Origin: Rebecca billardiae RCC1528
Lineage: Eukaryota; Haptophyta
NCBI GenBank assembly: GCA_965240325.2
Contig: OZ251230.1
Coordinates: forward strand, 2,170,001-2,234,000
Direction of reading: 5' to 3'
Length of the DNA: 64,000 nucleotides
The position numbers and the translations under genes were made by a program. Shown piece by piece: positions 43,153 through 54,299 of this stretch. The notes beneath the pieces were generated by a model. That model saw only the letters and a list, made by a program, of their open reading frames with translations. It was not told where the DNA came from and made no database searches. Positions within the stretch are counted from its first letter, which is position 1. The number at the start of each line of letters is the position of its first letter.

Positions 43153-43487
43153 CGCCGCGCTCCCGCCACTAGCGCTTGCTCACGCCTTTTTCTCACAGCG
43201 CGCGCGCGGCTTGGCGCATGGCGTCCGCGGCCTCCACGGTGCACACCTTGTGCAAGCGCGCGCCCCGGTTCGTCCCGCAGTTCCGTGTGGGTGGAAACCC
43301 GAAACCGCCAATCTCGAGGCGAATCTCGCAGCTCGTTTTCTTTGCGCGGATTTTCTTTTCTTCGAGAATGACGACTGCAGAATTCAGGCAGCCGCGACGA
43401 CGACAGGCGCGCGCGCGGCGCGCCGTGGCCGTCGGCCAGCCACGGCCCGAGTCTGCCACCGGGGCCACTGCGCGGGGCGCAGAATGC
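43153..43487. other. intergenic, 5' of the Sfi1-like gene
   Basis: 335-bp spacer with putative promoter; no repeat or gene seen. Confidence 0.45.
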
Positions 43488-46370
43488 TCAGCGTGTGCAG
43501 CTGCTCCGTCGGGGCGGCTCTGCAGCGCCCTTGCCCGCACCAGGCGCCACCGGCGCGCCCGCCGAGGTGGAGGGCCGGTAGTTGTCGTCGGGCGCGCGCA
43601 GGCGCGCGACAGCCATGCTGACGCCCGCGCCGCACGCGAGCAGGTGCGCGCACGGCAGCACGCCGCCAAAGCTGCGCACGGGCTGCGGCGGCACCCGGCT
43701 CGTCGGCCCGGCACCCGCGCCCGCCGACCCCAGCCCGAGCGCGAGTGCGTTGCTGCCCCACGCGTGCACGGCGCCGCCCTCGGTCGCGGCGAGCGCGTGC
43801 GCGGGCCCGCACGCGACCGCGCGCACCCGACAGCCGTCCAGCTCCGGCACGCGCGAGGGCGGCGGCGGCGGCGCGTCCTCGGCGCTGCTCGGGGCATCGG
43901 CCGGCGGTCGGGGGCCGCGCCGCGCGGGCGCGTCGGGCGTGCGCCATTCGTACACGCCCGCGTCGGGCGCGCGCGTCAGCGCGAGCATCCCGCGCCCGCC
44001 CGCGCTCAGCTGCGCGACGCGCGCTCCGCCGAAGCACTCTGGCCCGAGCGAGCGCGGCGCGCGCAGCCTGCAGCCGCCGATGTGGCCCCAGATGTGGACG
44101 GTGCCGTCGGCGTCGAGCGCGGCGGAGTGGGCGTGGCCCATGGCGAGCTGCACGGCGCGCGCGCCCGCGCGGAGCGGTACGCGCTGCGGCGTGCGCACGA
44201 GCGCTGGCGCCGCTGCGCCTCGCCCCGGGCCGGCGCCGGCGGCTGCCGCCCCGCCCACGCCCGCCTCGCGCGCCGCCGCCACCGCCGACGCCTGGCGCTC
44301 GTCATCCAAGCCCCATGCCCAGACGGCGCCGGTGTCGTCGATCGCGCCGGAGTGGCGCGCGCCCGCGTCGACGGCCAGAAAGGCGAGGCCTGCCGCGCAC
44401 GCCTCGCCCTCCACCGGCACAGCCGCCCACGCCTCGTCCGGCGCGCGCCTCCCCAGCTGCGCGCGCGCGTTGCTCCCCCAGCCCAGCAGTGCGCCCGCCT
44501 CGCTCACAGCGAGCGAGTGAGCCGCGCCCGCGCCAATCGAGCGCGCGCGGAGCGGCACGCACGCGGCAGGCTCCCACTCGACGCGCGCGCGGTCGGGCGG
44601 CTGCGCGTCGGCGCCGTCCGCCGCGCGCTCTCCGTCGCCCGTCCGCGGCCCAGCAGCGCAGGCCGCGGCCCCGTCCGCGCCGCCCCCCGCTCCAACCCCT
44701 CGCGCCGCGGCCGCAGCGAGCAGCGTGAGCGGCATCGGCGCATGCGCGCGCTGCACGCGCGCGCCGAGCCCGAGCTCGCCGCGGGCGCCTCTGCCCCACG
44801 CCCAGACGCGCGCGTCGTCGGTGAGCAGCAGCGCGTGCGGCCCGCCGCCGCAGCACAGCTGCACCGCCTGCCGCGCGCCCAGCGTGCCGGGCAGCGCGCT
44901 GCATCGCACGCGCGCGGGCTCGGCCGCATCCGCGAGGGAAGGGTGCCCAAGCGCGCCCGCCATGCCGCCGCCCCACGTTGCAACGCCTCCGAGCTCTGTG
45001 AGTCCGACCGCGTGCTCGAGGCCGCCGCACAGCTCGCGCAGCGCTCGGGCTGGCTTCGCGCCCGCGCTCGCGCGCCCGCCGCGCCGCTCGGCCACACACC
45101 CGCTCACACCGCCGCCACCGGCGCCGCCGCCAGCGGCGTCGCCGCCGCCGCCGCCGCCGCCGCCGCCGTCGGCGCCGTCGGCGCCGCCGCCCGCCGCGTC
45201 GTCGCCCGCCCCCTCGCCGCTGTCTGAGGAGGAGTCCGCGTCTGGCGCGCCGCGCAGCGAGGCGCCGTTCGGCGCGGGCGGCGCGGTGGAGGCGAGCGTG
45301 CGCCCCCAGACCAGCGGCACGCCGCCGTCCGTCAGCGCAAGCGACGTGTGCCCGTGGCACGAGTGCACAGATGCAACGCTCAGCGCGCTCAGCGCGCCCG
45401 CAGCGCCGGCCGGCGCGGCCGCGCGCGGCCGCGCCGCCCTCAGCAGCTGCGCAGGCGGCAGCAGCGCGGGGCTCGAGCGCGGGCGCGTGTCGGCGAAGCC
45501 GAGCTGGCGCATGTCGTTCCTCCCGAACACGTACAGCTCGCCCGACGCGCAGAGGACGAGCGAGTGCTGCCGGCCGCACGCCACGCCCGCGCAGCGCGCG
45601 TGCGACACCGGCGCGTCCACAGGCGCAGGCGCGGGCTCTCGCGCAGCCGCGGCGCGCGAGCCGAGCTGGCCGTGCGCGCGCGAGCCGCACGAGAGGACGC
45701 GCGCGTCCGTCGTGAGGAGGAGCGTGTGCTCCGCGCCGCACGCCACGTCCGCCACGAACGCCGGCCGCCCGTCCGCGTCCGCCAGCCGAAGCGAGAGCGG
45801 GGTCGGCTGCGCCGCGCACAGCGCGCCCTCGCCCAGGCCGAGCTGCCCGCTGTCGTTGCGGCCCCACGAGGCGGCGAGGCCGCCGTCGAGGACGGCGACG
45901 CAGTGCTCGGCGCCGCACGCCACGCGCACCACCGCGCGCCCCGCCAGCGCGTCGATCCGCCGCGGCGCGTCCGTCGCCACCGTCGAGCCGTGACCGAGCT
46001 GACCGCTGCCGCCGCGGCCCCAGCTGAAGGCGCTCCCCTCGTCCGACACGCAGCAGACGTGCCAGCGGCCGCACGAGACGGAGGCGATGGACTCGCCGAC
46101 GAACGGGAGTGTGCGCACCGGCGTCGGCATGCCGCACACACCCGCGCGCTCGTCGAACGTGCCGAAGATGAGCACGTCGGACGCGCCGGTCGCGCACGCC
46201 GTGAACGCGCCGCCCGCGCCGACGGCACGCACAAACTCGGCGCGCAGCGCCGCGACCTCGCGCGGCTCGGGGCAGTCGGCGAGCTCCGCCTGGCCCAGCA
46301 CGCCGTGCTCGCCGCGCCCCCAGGTGTAGATCACGTCGGCCTCCGCCGCGCTCCCCTCGGCGTCGTCCAT
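43488..46370 (-). CDS. RCC1-repeat (beta-propeller) protein
   Basis: Single exon, 960 residues from the ATG at 46370 (MDDAEGSAAEADVIYTWGRG). At least a dozen RCC1 repeats are visible by the pattern WGRG..GQLG...... and V.CG..H.....: TWGRGEHGVLG, SWGRGGSGQLGHG, SWGRNDSGQLGLGEG, SCGSRAHGQLG, VFGRNDMRQLGF, WGGGMAGALGHP, WAWGRGARGELGLG, GWGSNARAQLG, WAWGLDDERQ, HIWGHIGGC and HAWGSNALALGLG. That is enough for two seven-bladed propellers. A Gly/Asp/Ala-rich insertion at about 375-425 separates them. No HECT, PH or FYVE domain is attached, so it is neither a HERC ligase nor a plant PRAF; exchange activity on Ran cannot be claimed. Confidence 0.9.
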   Translation of the reverse strand: MDDAEGSAAEADVIYTWGRGEHGVLGQAELADCPEPREVAALRAEFVRAVGAGGAFTACATGASDVLIFGTFDERAGVCGMPTPVRTLPFVGESIASVSCGRWHVCCVSDEGSAFSWGRGGSGQLGHGSTVATDAPRRIDALAGRAVVRVACGAEHCVAVLDGGLAASWGRNDSGQLGLGEGALCAAQPTPLSLRLADADGRPAFVADVACGAEHTLLLTTDARVLSCGSRAHGQLGSRAAAAREPAPAPVDAPVSHARCAGVACGRQHSLVLCASGELYVFGRNDMRQLGFADTRPRSSPALLPPAQLLRAARPRAAAPAGAAGALSALSVASVHSCHGHTSLALTDGGVPLVWGRTLASTAPPAPNGASLRGAPDADSSSDSGEGAGDDAAGGGADGADGGGGGGGGGDAAGGGAGGGGVSGCVAERRGGRASAGAKPARALRELCGGLEHAVGLTELGGVATWGGGMAGALGHPSLADAAEPARVRCSALPGTLGARQAVQLCCGGGPHALLLTDDARVWAWGRGARGELGLGARVQRAHAPMPLTLLAAAAARGVGAGGGADGAAACAAGPRTGDGERAADGADAQPPDRARVEWEPAACVPLRARSIGAGAAHSLAVSEAGALLGWGSNARAQLGRRAPDEAWAAVPVEGEACAAGLAFLAVDAGARHSGAIDDTGAVWAWGLDDERQASAVAAAREAGVGGAAAAGAGPGRGAAAPALVRTPQRVPLRAGARAVQLAMGHAHSAALDADGTVHIWGHIGGCRLRAPRSLGPECFGGARVAQLSAGGRGMLALTRAPDAGVYEWRTPDAPARRGPRPPADAPSSAEDAPPPPPSRVPELDGCRVRAVACGPAHALAATEGGAVHAWGSNALALGLGSAGAGAGPTSRVPPQPVRSFGGVLPCAHLLACGAGVSMAVARLRAPDDNYRPSTSAGAPVAPGAGKGAAEPPRRSSCTR

Positions 46371-46584
46371 GGGGCCGAGCCGTGCCGCGCCGTGCGGGCC
46401 CAGTCTATCCTGCTCGATCTATCTCCTCGTCAGGCGAGATTGTTCTGCGTCTCTGGATTCTGTACAGAGGCTTCGGCCGCCAGTCTGATCACCCGGAGCC
46501 CGTTATAAAGGGGAATTTAAAAGTTTAGTAATACATTAGGGTACAGTATTCCAGAGTACTGGTAAGATCAAGCCGATCTGTCAT

Positions 46585-47545
46585 GTAACCAACCTCCAAT
46601 AGCTGGCGGGAGTCTGAACTACAAACAATTCTGTCCGAGCCGAGAGGAGTTTGGGGGGAGGGCCGGGGCGGTGAGCCGCGTTGCCAGCCGCTCGGTGGCG
46701 CCGCCGCCGAGGTCGTCTCCGCGTCACACATCGACGTGCGTCGGTGTGATGTGTCTCATCGGGCGTGTGTGAGTACTTGCAGGGGCCCTGCATTCCTTGA
46801 AGGCTCGGTATCGCACCCCTCCGAGTGTGCACGCTCGTCAACGCCGTGCCGTGCGACTCAGCTGCGCGTGTGGGCTTACACGCCGGCAATGTAGGCGAGA
46901 CGAGCGGGGCTGAGCGCCAAGAGATGGGCGCTTCCACGCGGGAGTAGTCTGGTGCGAGGCCCCCGATCCCTCGCGCATCGGCTCGAAGCGCGCCTGAAGC
47001 ACTGGGCACTCTCCTGCACAGTCTTGTCTCCCCCATCCCAAGCTGAGCTAAAACACCTCAGAACGACGTGTTTCTGCGATTTGGACGATGGTGTGGCCAT
47101 CGCGTGGGCAGCGGACAGACTCGCTACTTCAGCTCCAGGCGCGCTTCGAGCCGATGCGCGAGGGATCGGGGGCCTCGCACCAGACTACTCCCGCGTGGAA
47201 GCGCCCATCTCTTGGCGCTCAGCCCCGCTCGTCTCGCCTACATTGCCGGCGTGTAAGCCCACACGCGCAGCAGTCGCACGGCACGGCGTTGACGAGCGTG
47301 CACACTCGGAGGAGTGCGATGCCGAGCCTTAAAGGAATGCAGGGCCCCTGCAAGTACTCACACACGCCCGATGAGACACATCACACCGACGCACGTCGAT
47401 GTGTGACGCGGAGACGACCTCGGCGGCGGCGCCACCGAGCGGCTGGCAACGCGGCTCACCGCCCCGGCCCTCCCCCCAAACTCCTCTCGGCTCGGACAGA
47501 ATTGTTTGTAGTTCAGACTCCCGCCAGCTATTGGAGGTTGGTTAC
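46585..47545. mobile_element. fold-back element with about 410-bp inverted arms
   Basis: 46585-46996 and 47136-47545 are near-identical inverted copies, differing by a few substitutions and small indels (for example CACCCCTCC against GGAGGAG), with a 139-bp unique centre. The outer ends read GTAACCAACCTCCAATAGC and its complement. The arms contain open frames but these are mirror images of each other and look like no known protein. A fold-back or MITE-type transposon is the likeliest explanation. Confidence 0.85.
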
Positions 47546-47586
47546 GTGAAATTGAAAATGGGCTTCATCGCGGCAACCTGAAGACA

Positions 47587-47621
47587 ATACAGTTTACTAA
47601 GAATAAGAGACGCACACAGCT
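47587..47621. repeat. dispersed short repeat, copy 2
   Basis: Same core as 8464-8498 (ACAGTTTACTAAGAATAAGA, then GACGCACACAGCTCA). It lies 40 bp outside the fold-back element. Confidence 0.7.
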
Positions 47622-48535
47622 CATACTGCGGTCATGTTGAAGCCCCCCCCCATGTCCTTCTGTAGGGGGTAGGTGCACCCTGCTCGAAGGGCTGATGGGC
47701 TGCAGGGGGGGGGGGTGCAACCTGCTCAAGCTCTAGGCTGGCAGGCTGCAGCCACAGGGGGCGGGGTGCAGGCACCCCGACTTCAGCAGGCCCATGGTTG
47801 GGTGCTTCGCGCAGGCGCGCGCGGCGGGCCCGGGCCGTGGCTGTCACAGTGTAGCAAGTGGTACCAGAACTCTGGAGAGCGCGCCTGCGGCGCAGGGAGT
47901 GACCTTCATATCATAGTAGTCTTCATCACGTATCCACCACCTCACGATATGCGCCTGCCCAGGGGCCACCGCACCTGCCTCGTGTCGGCGCGGCCCACCG
48001 TGCCGTCCGCGGACTGGCGACCGCAATCGTCGCCCCTGCCAGGGACTCGGCCGCCGACTCGGTATTCATGAGCGGCACCCTGCCTAGGGTGGTCGGCGCG
48101 TCGCTGCTCGCAAAGTGCCCACCCAAGCAGACGCCCCAGCCCGGCCCAAGCTCGGCCACTGCCATGCCACCGCGTGGCGAGCGCAACCGGTGCGCTCTGG
48201 GCTGACCAAGCCCGCAACGGCCGGGAGCGGCGCGGACGCCGCGCCACCGCGTCTGCCTGCCGTCGCGGTTGGATTGAGCACGGACCGTAGCACGAAGACA
48301 CATGGCGTGCCAGCGCGCTGCCAGCCCACCAGCGCTCTCTGTTGCACGTACGCGCACAACGCACGGCTTGGCCGGGCGGCCGGGGGCCGCGGGGCGGAAT
48401 CCAGCGCCGCCATCGTCTTGGGCGCGCGCCTTCGGCGATGCTGTTCTGCTCCGGTAGGACAGCGCGCCAAAAAGGGCCAAAAATTTTCTTCGCCTCGGGC
48501 CGGCGGGGCCCCGGGGGAGGCCCCCCGGACCCCCC

Positions 48536-51500
48536 GGAGGCCACTCCACCGAAATCAGCCGACGGGTAGGGGAGCCAGAAGCGTCTCGGGTAGGGGTCCC
48601 CTACCCGATCGCGCACCTCGGGTAGGGGGGGCGGAGGCTGCTGTCGCCGCGCGCCGAGGGCGTCGCTCGACGCGCACCGCGGGCGTCGCTCGAGTCTGCG
48701 CGGCCCGCGCACGCGTCCTGCGGGTGCGCCCCGGCACTGTGCCTTCGCGCGCCGCTGGCTGCGCGCCTCTCCGCCGCTCACGCCGCTCGCCAATGGCCCG
48801 CGACTGCGCGTCGGCACGTTTGTCTGCTGCGGCCGACCGCGAACGCGCACAGGCGGGCACAAGGAAGTCGGACGATGATTTGCTGTCGTGTTGTGCGCGG
48901 ACCATGTGTATGCGCTCCGCCCAGCCGCGCGCGTCGGTCGCGCACGCCGACCAAGGCGAGCTCGAGCGCGCGCGCAAGCTGGCGCTCGCGCGTTTTGGAC
49001 CCATGAAGGTGCCAGCGACTCGAGCGCGCCCAAGCGTCGGTAGAGCGCGCGCCGCGCTCGCGCGAGGAGCTGTGTGGTCGCAGCTCGCCCGCACGCTTGC
49101 GCCCTGGGCGATCCGCGCCCTCGCATGCGCCAGCCGCGCGAGGCAGCGGCGCGTCGCACATGCCGGCCGCGCGAGCGCGGCGCGCGCCAAGCCTGCGTGC
49201 AGCGGCCGCAGCTGGTGTGCCTCTGAGCCTCAGCTGTGTGCTAGCCTGCGCGAGGATGCGGACGGCGCGCAGGGCGTACACTTGAACGGGTAGGTTGTGT
49301 ACCAGCGCGGTGGCGCACCTAAGCCTCTTCTGATCCTCGCACGTGCTTCGTCTTTGGATAGCACATCAGCAGAATCGTCACGACAGACTCCCAAGTCCGC
49401 GCTGCGTTGCTGTCGCCAGGTGAGGGTTGCGCAACCAGTCGCCACACGACACCACCATCGTCTCCGGCTGTCATGACGAGGACGCGTACAGCCCGGTACT
49501 GACTCGGGCGTTCAGCGCCACGCGTACTCACCTCGAATGGAGTCGCTGCGTGCGCAGTCCGGAATCAACGCCAGCGATAGCCCCGAAGGAGTGCTCTGCA
49601 CAGCATCGATGCAGACGCAAGCGTGGGCGAGGAGCAACTTGGGCGCTAGGCGGCAACGACTGCGTGTTGATTGATCGACTCATGCTGCGATGAGGACTCA
49701 GTGGCAAGGGCCCTCAGCCGTTGATGTATGGCAGGCGCAGTGACGTCGGCTCAGCATGGAGCACGGGGCTTGACGTGTGACGCTTCTGAGCAGCTTTCTG
49801 TCGTGGTCGTGATTGAACCGCACTCGGTGCGGGCTGCATGGCGCATGCCATCGCAGCGGACCGGCCTCGGCCGCGCGGCCGCCTGCCCTGGGATCGGTCG
49901 GCGGGCCCGTCGGCGCCCGCCCGCTGACTGCGGCGAGACTCTGGATGAGACCGAGTCCGATGGCCGCGGTGTGGCGCGCAAGGCTCAGGTCACACGGGCT
50001 GCGCTGGGCCGCGCAGCGCCGCCGCGCTTTTATCAGCAGCATCGGCCCGCGGCCGCCGCGGTGGCTGGCCGCCTGACGGCCTGTGCTCGCAGGCCGCAGC
50101 CCACGCATCCTCGTGGCAGTCTGCACGCAGAGGATGGCAGACCGGCTAACGGCGGCCTCGGCGGCCGCGAGCAGTCCCTTCATCTTCGGTTGACGGCGTG
50201 TCGGCGGCCAAGAGGTGGCACGGGCGGCCACGGTCGTGTCGACTCAGTGCCTCTGACGCCGCGCCTTTGTCGTCCCAGTCAGTGCCAGGCTGCCGCCGTG
50301 GACGCCTTGGATGCCGATGCGGATGCCTTGACGAGCGCATGCGGTCGTTGCGCCTGAAGTGTCTCTGACAGAGCTGATGGCTATGCCGGACGAATTTGCC
50401 GCCGCGGAGCCATCGGCAGTGCCTGACGCACCGCCATCGCCGCGCCGATGCGCATTCGCCGCGCCAGCGCCACGCAGTCCGGACTCCTGCGCCAACTCCC
50501 AGCTGCTGCTGTCCGTGCTCGGGAACACGGCGCAGCTGGACACACTCTGCGCGCACAGCCTTCTTGCGCGCTTACCAGCCAGAGTGAGTGGCACAGCACA
50601 TGGCCAATTCGGGCGTGGCGTGCGTCTGAGGCGGCGCTGTGTGACATTGTGCTCGCTGTGAACGGCGCTGTCGACCACAGCGCAGGCGGCCACGATGCAA
50701 CGAAGTGTGGCCGCGACGCGTGCGTACATTGTACTGCCGAAACTAGCGTACCTGCGCCAATATTCAAGTGACAATGCCCGCGTCTGACATGCTGTTGGTC
50801 CCGCGAGCATGCTGTCCCCTTGTCTCAGCCTATGACTCAGATTGACTAGCACCGTTGTCTAATGGCATCGAGTAGGCTACAGGTAGCAAGGCGCGCGCCG
50901 CGCTCGCGCGGCCGGCATGTGCGACGCGCCGCTGCCTCGCGCGGCTGGCGCATGCGAGGGCGCGGATCGCCCAGGGCGCAAGCGTGCGGGCGAGCTGCGA
51001 CCACACAGCTCCTCGCGCGAGCGCGGCGCGCGCTCTACCGACGCTTGGGCGCGCTCGAGTCGCTGGCACCTTCATGGGTCCAAAACGCGCGAGCGCCAGC
51101 TTGCGCGCGCGCTCGAGCTCGCCTTGGTCGGCGTGCGCGACCGACGCGCGCGGCTGGGCGGAGCGCATACACATGGTCCGCGCACAACACGACAGCAAAT
51201 CATCGTCCGACTTCCTTGTGCCCGCCTGTGCGCGTTCGCGGTCGGCCGCAGCAGACAAACGTGCCGACGCGCAGTCGCGGGCCATTGGCGAGCGGCGTGA
51301 GCGGCGGAGAGGCGCGCAGCCAGCGGCGCGCGAAGGCACAGTGCCGGGGCGCACCCGCAGGACGCGTGCGCGGGCCGCGCAGACTCGAGCGACGCCCGCG
51401 GTGCGCGTCGAGCGACGCCCTCGGCGCGCGGCGACAGCAGCCTCCGCCCCCCCTACCCGAGGTGCGCGATCGGGTAGGGGACCCCTACCCGAGACGCTTC

Positions 51501-51542
51501 TGGCTCCCCTACCCGTCGGCTGATTTCGGTGGAGTGGCCTCC
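48536..51542. mobile_element. 3-kb element with 653-bp inverted terminal repeats
   Basis: 48536-49188 and 50890-51542 are inverted copies of equal length with, as far as I can read, very few or no differences. The outer ends read GGAGGCCACTCCACCGAAAT, and close to each end stand small palindromes of the form GGGTAGGGG-TCCCCTACCC. The 1.7-kb interior (49189-50889) has no frame that I recognise as transposase or any other enzyme. The high identity of the arms suggests recent formation or gene conversion. An autonomous partner would have to be elsewhere. Confidence 0.88.
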
Positions 51543-54299
51543 CCCGCTGTGGGTCCGGGGGCTGGCGCCCCCGGACTTCCGGTGCGGGGGGGGGGGGTGC
51601 TACCGCCTCGGGGCGGCGAGACGCTCAGGAGGGGGTTGGTGCAACCTGCTCACACCCAGAAGGGCCCACAGAAGGACACAGTGGCCGGGTTACAACATGA
51701 CTGCAGTATCAGGCAGGCGAGATATGTTTGCGCGCACGTTCCTCTGCAGAGGAACAGTGACTCAGGAACAGTGACTCAGCCGATGGTACGCCGCTGCCGG
51801 CCACCCATGTGGTGCTGCGCGTGACGCAACCCATGTTGTTTAGCATCACCGTATTGTAGCCAGCCTCGCGCGCTACCGAAGACGACCTTGATATGCTAGT
51901 TACTACTGGGGAAGTCGGCGGCGAGCCTGCCGGAGCGGCCGTCGGTGCTCCGCTGTAGACGCATGCGCTCGTGCGCTCGAGGTGGCGTTCGTCGTACAGC
52001 GAGGTGAACTGCGTACGCGTCGTCGGGCTCGAGCCCTCAGCGCACGTGTAGCTCTCCATAGCGCCCAGCCTGGCGATAAGCGCGGAGGACGGCGCGGAGG
52101 TGTCGCTCCGGCGCTCCACTGTGCGCATGAGCTGACGCAGCAGTCCCTGGAGCGCGTCGGCGAGCGCGTGCGTGTTGAGGTGGTCGTCAGGTCGAGGCAA
52201 GCGTCGAGCACGCGGCGGTGCAGGTGCAGCCGCTGGACAAGCAACTACTCGCGGCGCCACGCGGACGCGTGGCGCAAGGAGGAACCGCTCGAGCTGCTGA
52301 AGGGCACGCTGAGCGCACTCAAGGCTGAGCTCGAGCGCAAGTTGCAGCTGAGCGCAGGCGTGCGCGTGCAGACGCGCGTGCGGGGGCATGCTGCGCAGAC
52401 GCAGCGCTGCAGCCAACATGGAGCCTGCCTGGAACTGACCTCCAGCACACACTCTTGCGCGCGCCCTTCAGCGCAGCTGATCGACAAGGGCCTTGGCCAC
52501 GGGTCTGACGGAGCACTCTCTCACGGTGGCCTGCTCAACGCCGTGTATGCCAGCAGCGCGCTTCGCACGCTGGCCGTCAGCGGCGAGCACGGCGAGATCA
52601 TCTACCGAGTGTTCGAGGTGTCCCTGCTTTCCCTTTGCGAGCAGCACGTACTTCACCGCGAGCACGGCGCGCGCGCGCCGCCACGCTGCTTCTTGTCGGG
52701 CGCGGGCTCGCCAGCCTCACCGAGGAACTCGAAGTGCTTCCCGACGCCCGGCGCCACTGCCTCCGCCGGCCAGTGCACGACTGCGTCGAGCAAAGGGCGA
52801 CTGAACAGGCCAGCGCGGTTCAGGACGTTTGCGACCGAGCCGAAGACCGTCGGCGCATCGCTCCGGCGTTGGCGCGGATCCTTAATATCCTTAATGTGGC
52901 AGCCGGTCGCCTTTAATAATGTGGCAGCCGGTCGCGGGGCCCTTAATACTGTAATGTGGCAGGTGGTCAAGGACTCAAGGCTTTCAGCTTAATGTGGCAA
53001 CCGGATGAAGCCCAAATTCCGACGCTGCCACGGGCGCCACAGGGGCGCAGCGGCGGGGCTGACGACGCGCGCGTGGTGCCACAGCGATTGCATGTTAGGA
53101 GAATGGCAAGGTGCCCGAGGATGCCCAAGTGGCTCGGCTCGATAGCAGGTCGTAGTTACTAGAAGCGGCCACAACGATAATGAAGTGGGGGCTGGCCGCT
53201 TGCTTGACGAATGAGAAGCTGCCTGGATGCTGATGGAGAAGCTCCCAAGAGATCAATCTCAGCACATGCTATCTCGAGTCTCGAGAGCCGCCAAATAAAT
53301 AGACACGAGCGAGCCGTATAGAAGAGTTGGACAGGCGGAGGCCATAATTCATAAAGGAGGTGCTGCCATGAGTGGTGATGAAGAACGTAATAATACAGTA
53401 GCACATCATGATGATAGTAAAAGATCTTGTCAAACATCATACTCCCTGGTGTTGTCTGTTGAAGGGTCGGCCGAGATGGGTGGAGGCAGCAAGTACTCGG
53501 AAACGTGAGCCGCCGGCACCATTGGGTACCAGCAGTCACCACCTGCAGGATCACGCACTCGCAGCAGATGACGATGGATTAAGCCCTTGGTCGCAAGCGG
53601 CACGCCTGCATCGCCTCACCTTCTAGCCTCCGGACACACTCGGTCGTTATATCGATCTGCACTATAATATTAGTCTAAAACGCCACATATATATATATAT
53701 ATATATTGAACGTCGTCGAAAAATACTGAGACGGCACCCGCCGGGCCGCCACCGCGCCAGCGGCGCGCCAGCTGTCCGCTCGGGAGTGCTGACGCCTCAC
53801 AGTGTCTGGCCGAATGGCAGGAGTGCTGTGCCAACGCCGCCTGGATGTGCGAGTGAATCGAGCCTTGGGCCTTGGGTCACGGAGTACACCAGACTGCGGA
53901 GTGTTCCTGTCTGATGCAGGACGGGGCCACCAACCACGGACCAGGTGGTAGTGCGCCCGGTCGGCCGGTGCAGGCGATCCGACTGGCCGGGTGGCTCACG
54001 GCGCGGCGCGGCTGGTGACGGTGTGATGAGGACGAATCATGATGATGCCGATGGCGAGCGGCCCGTTGCGGGCGGCCTGTCGCGATGGCTGCGATGGAGC
54101 GCGTGAGAACGAGAAGATCGCGAGGATGCCGTTCAGGGCATGGCAGACCGGGCGGGCCGAGGGAGCGAGGGAGCTGCTCGCCGAGCTTGGGGCGTCGCGC
54201 CGTCACAGTGGCACGCCGACCGGCGACCGCGCATGATGATGGGAGCTCCAGGGTGTGTGCCTTGATCTTGATGAATACGGATGCCGAGTAAGCATACCC
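51543..54299. other. gene-poor region with degraded coding fragments
   Basis: Includes the decayed fragment at 51900-52970, a run of direct GTGGCAGCCGGTCGC-type repeats at about 52900-52995, and a TA microsatellite at 53685-53707. No intact gene is seen. Confidence 0.55.
51900..52970 (-). pseudogene. decayed coding sequence, unknown family
   Basis: Protein-like segments on the minus strand lie in different frames: ANVLNRAGLFSRPLLDAVVH (about 52850), KYVLLAKGKQGHLEHSVDDL with AVLAADGQRAKRAAGIHGVE (about 52540-52650), and HALADALQGLLRQLMRTVER, then SALIARLGAMESYTCAEGSS (about 52030-52180). Frame changes between them suggest a broken gene or unrecognised introns. The position beside the fold-back element suggests a mobile-element gene, but I recognise no catalytic motif. 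Confidence 0.35.

Larger units (their letters stand above)
46371..48535. other. gene-poor region with fold-back repeat
   Basis: Holds the inverted repeat at 46585-47545, a copy of the dispersed short repeat at 47587-47621, and poly-G/C runs near 47645 and 47706. No gene is supported. Confidence 0.6.

Noticed and set aside
41260-43371. 703-codon plus-strand frame across the Sfi1-like gene
   Set aside because: Antisense shadow of a GC-rich gene with Trp repeats on the other strand.
43193-43897. Separate minus-strand gene downstream of the RCC1 gene
   Set aside because: Overlaps the RCC1 frame out of phase and has Arg/Ala-rich composition.
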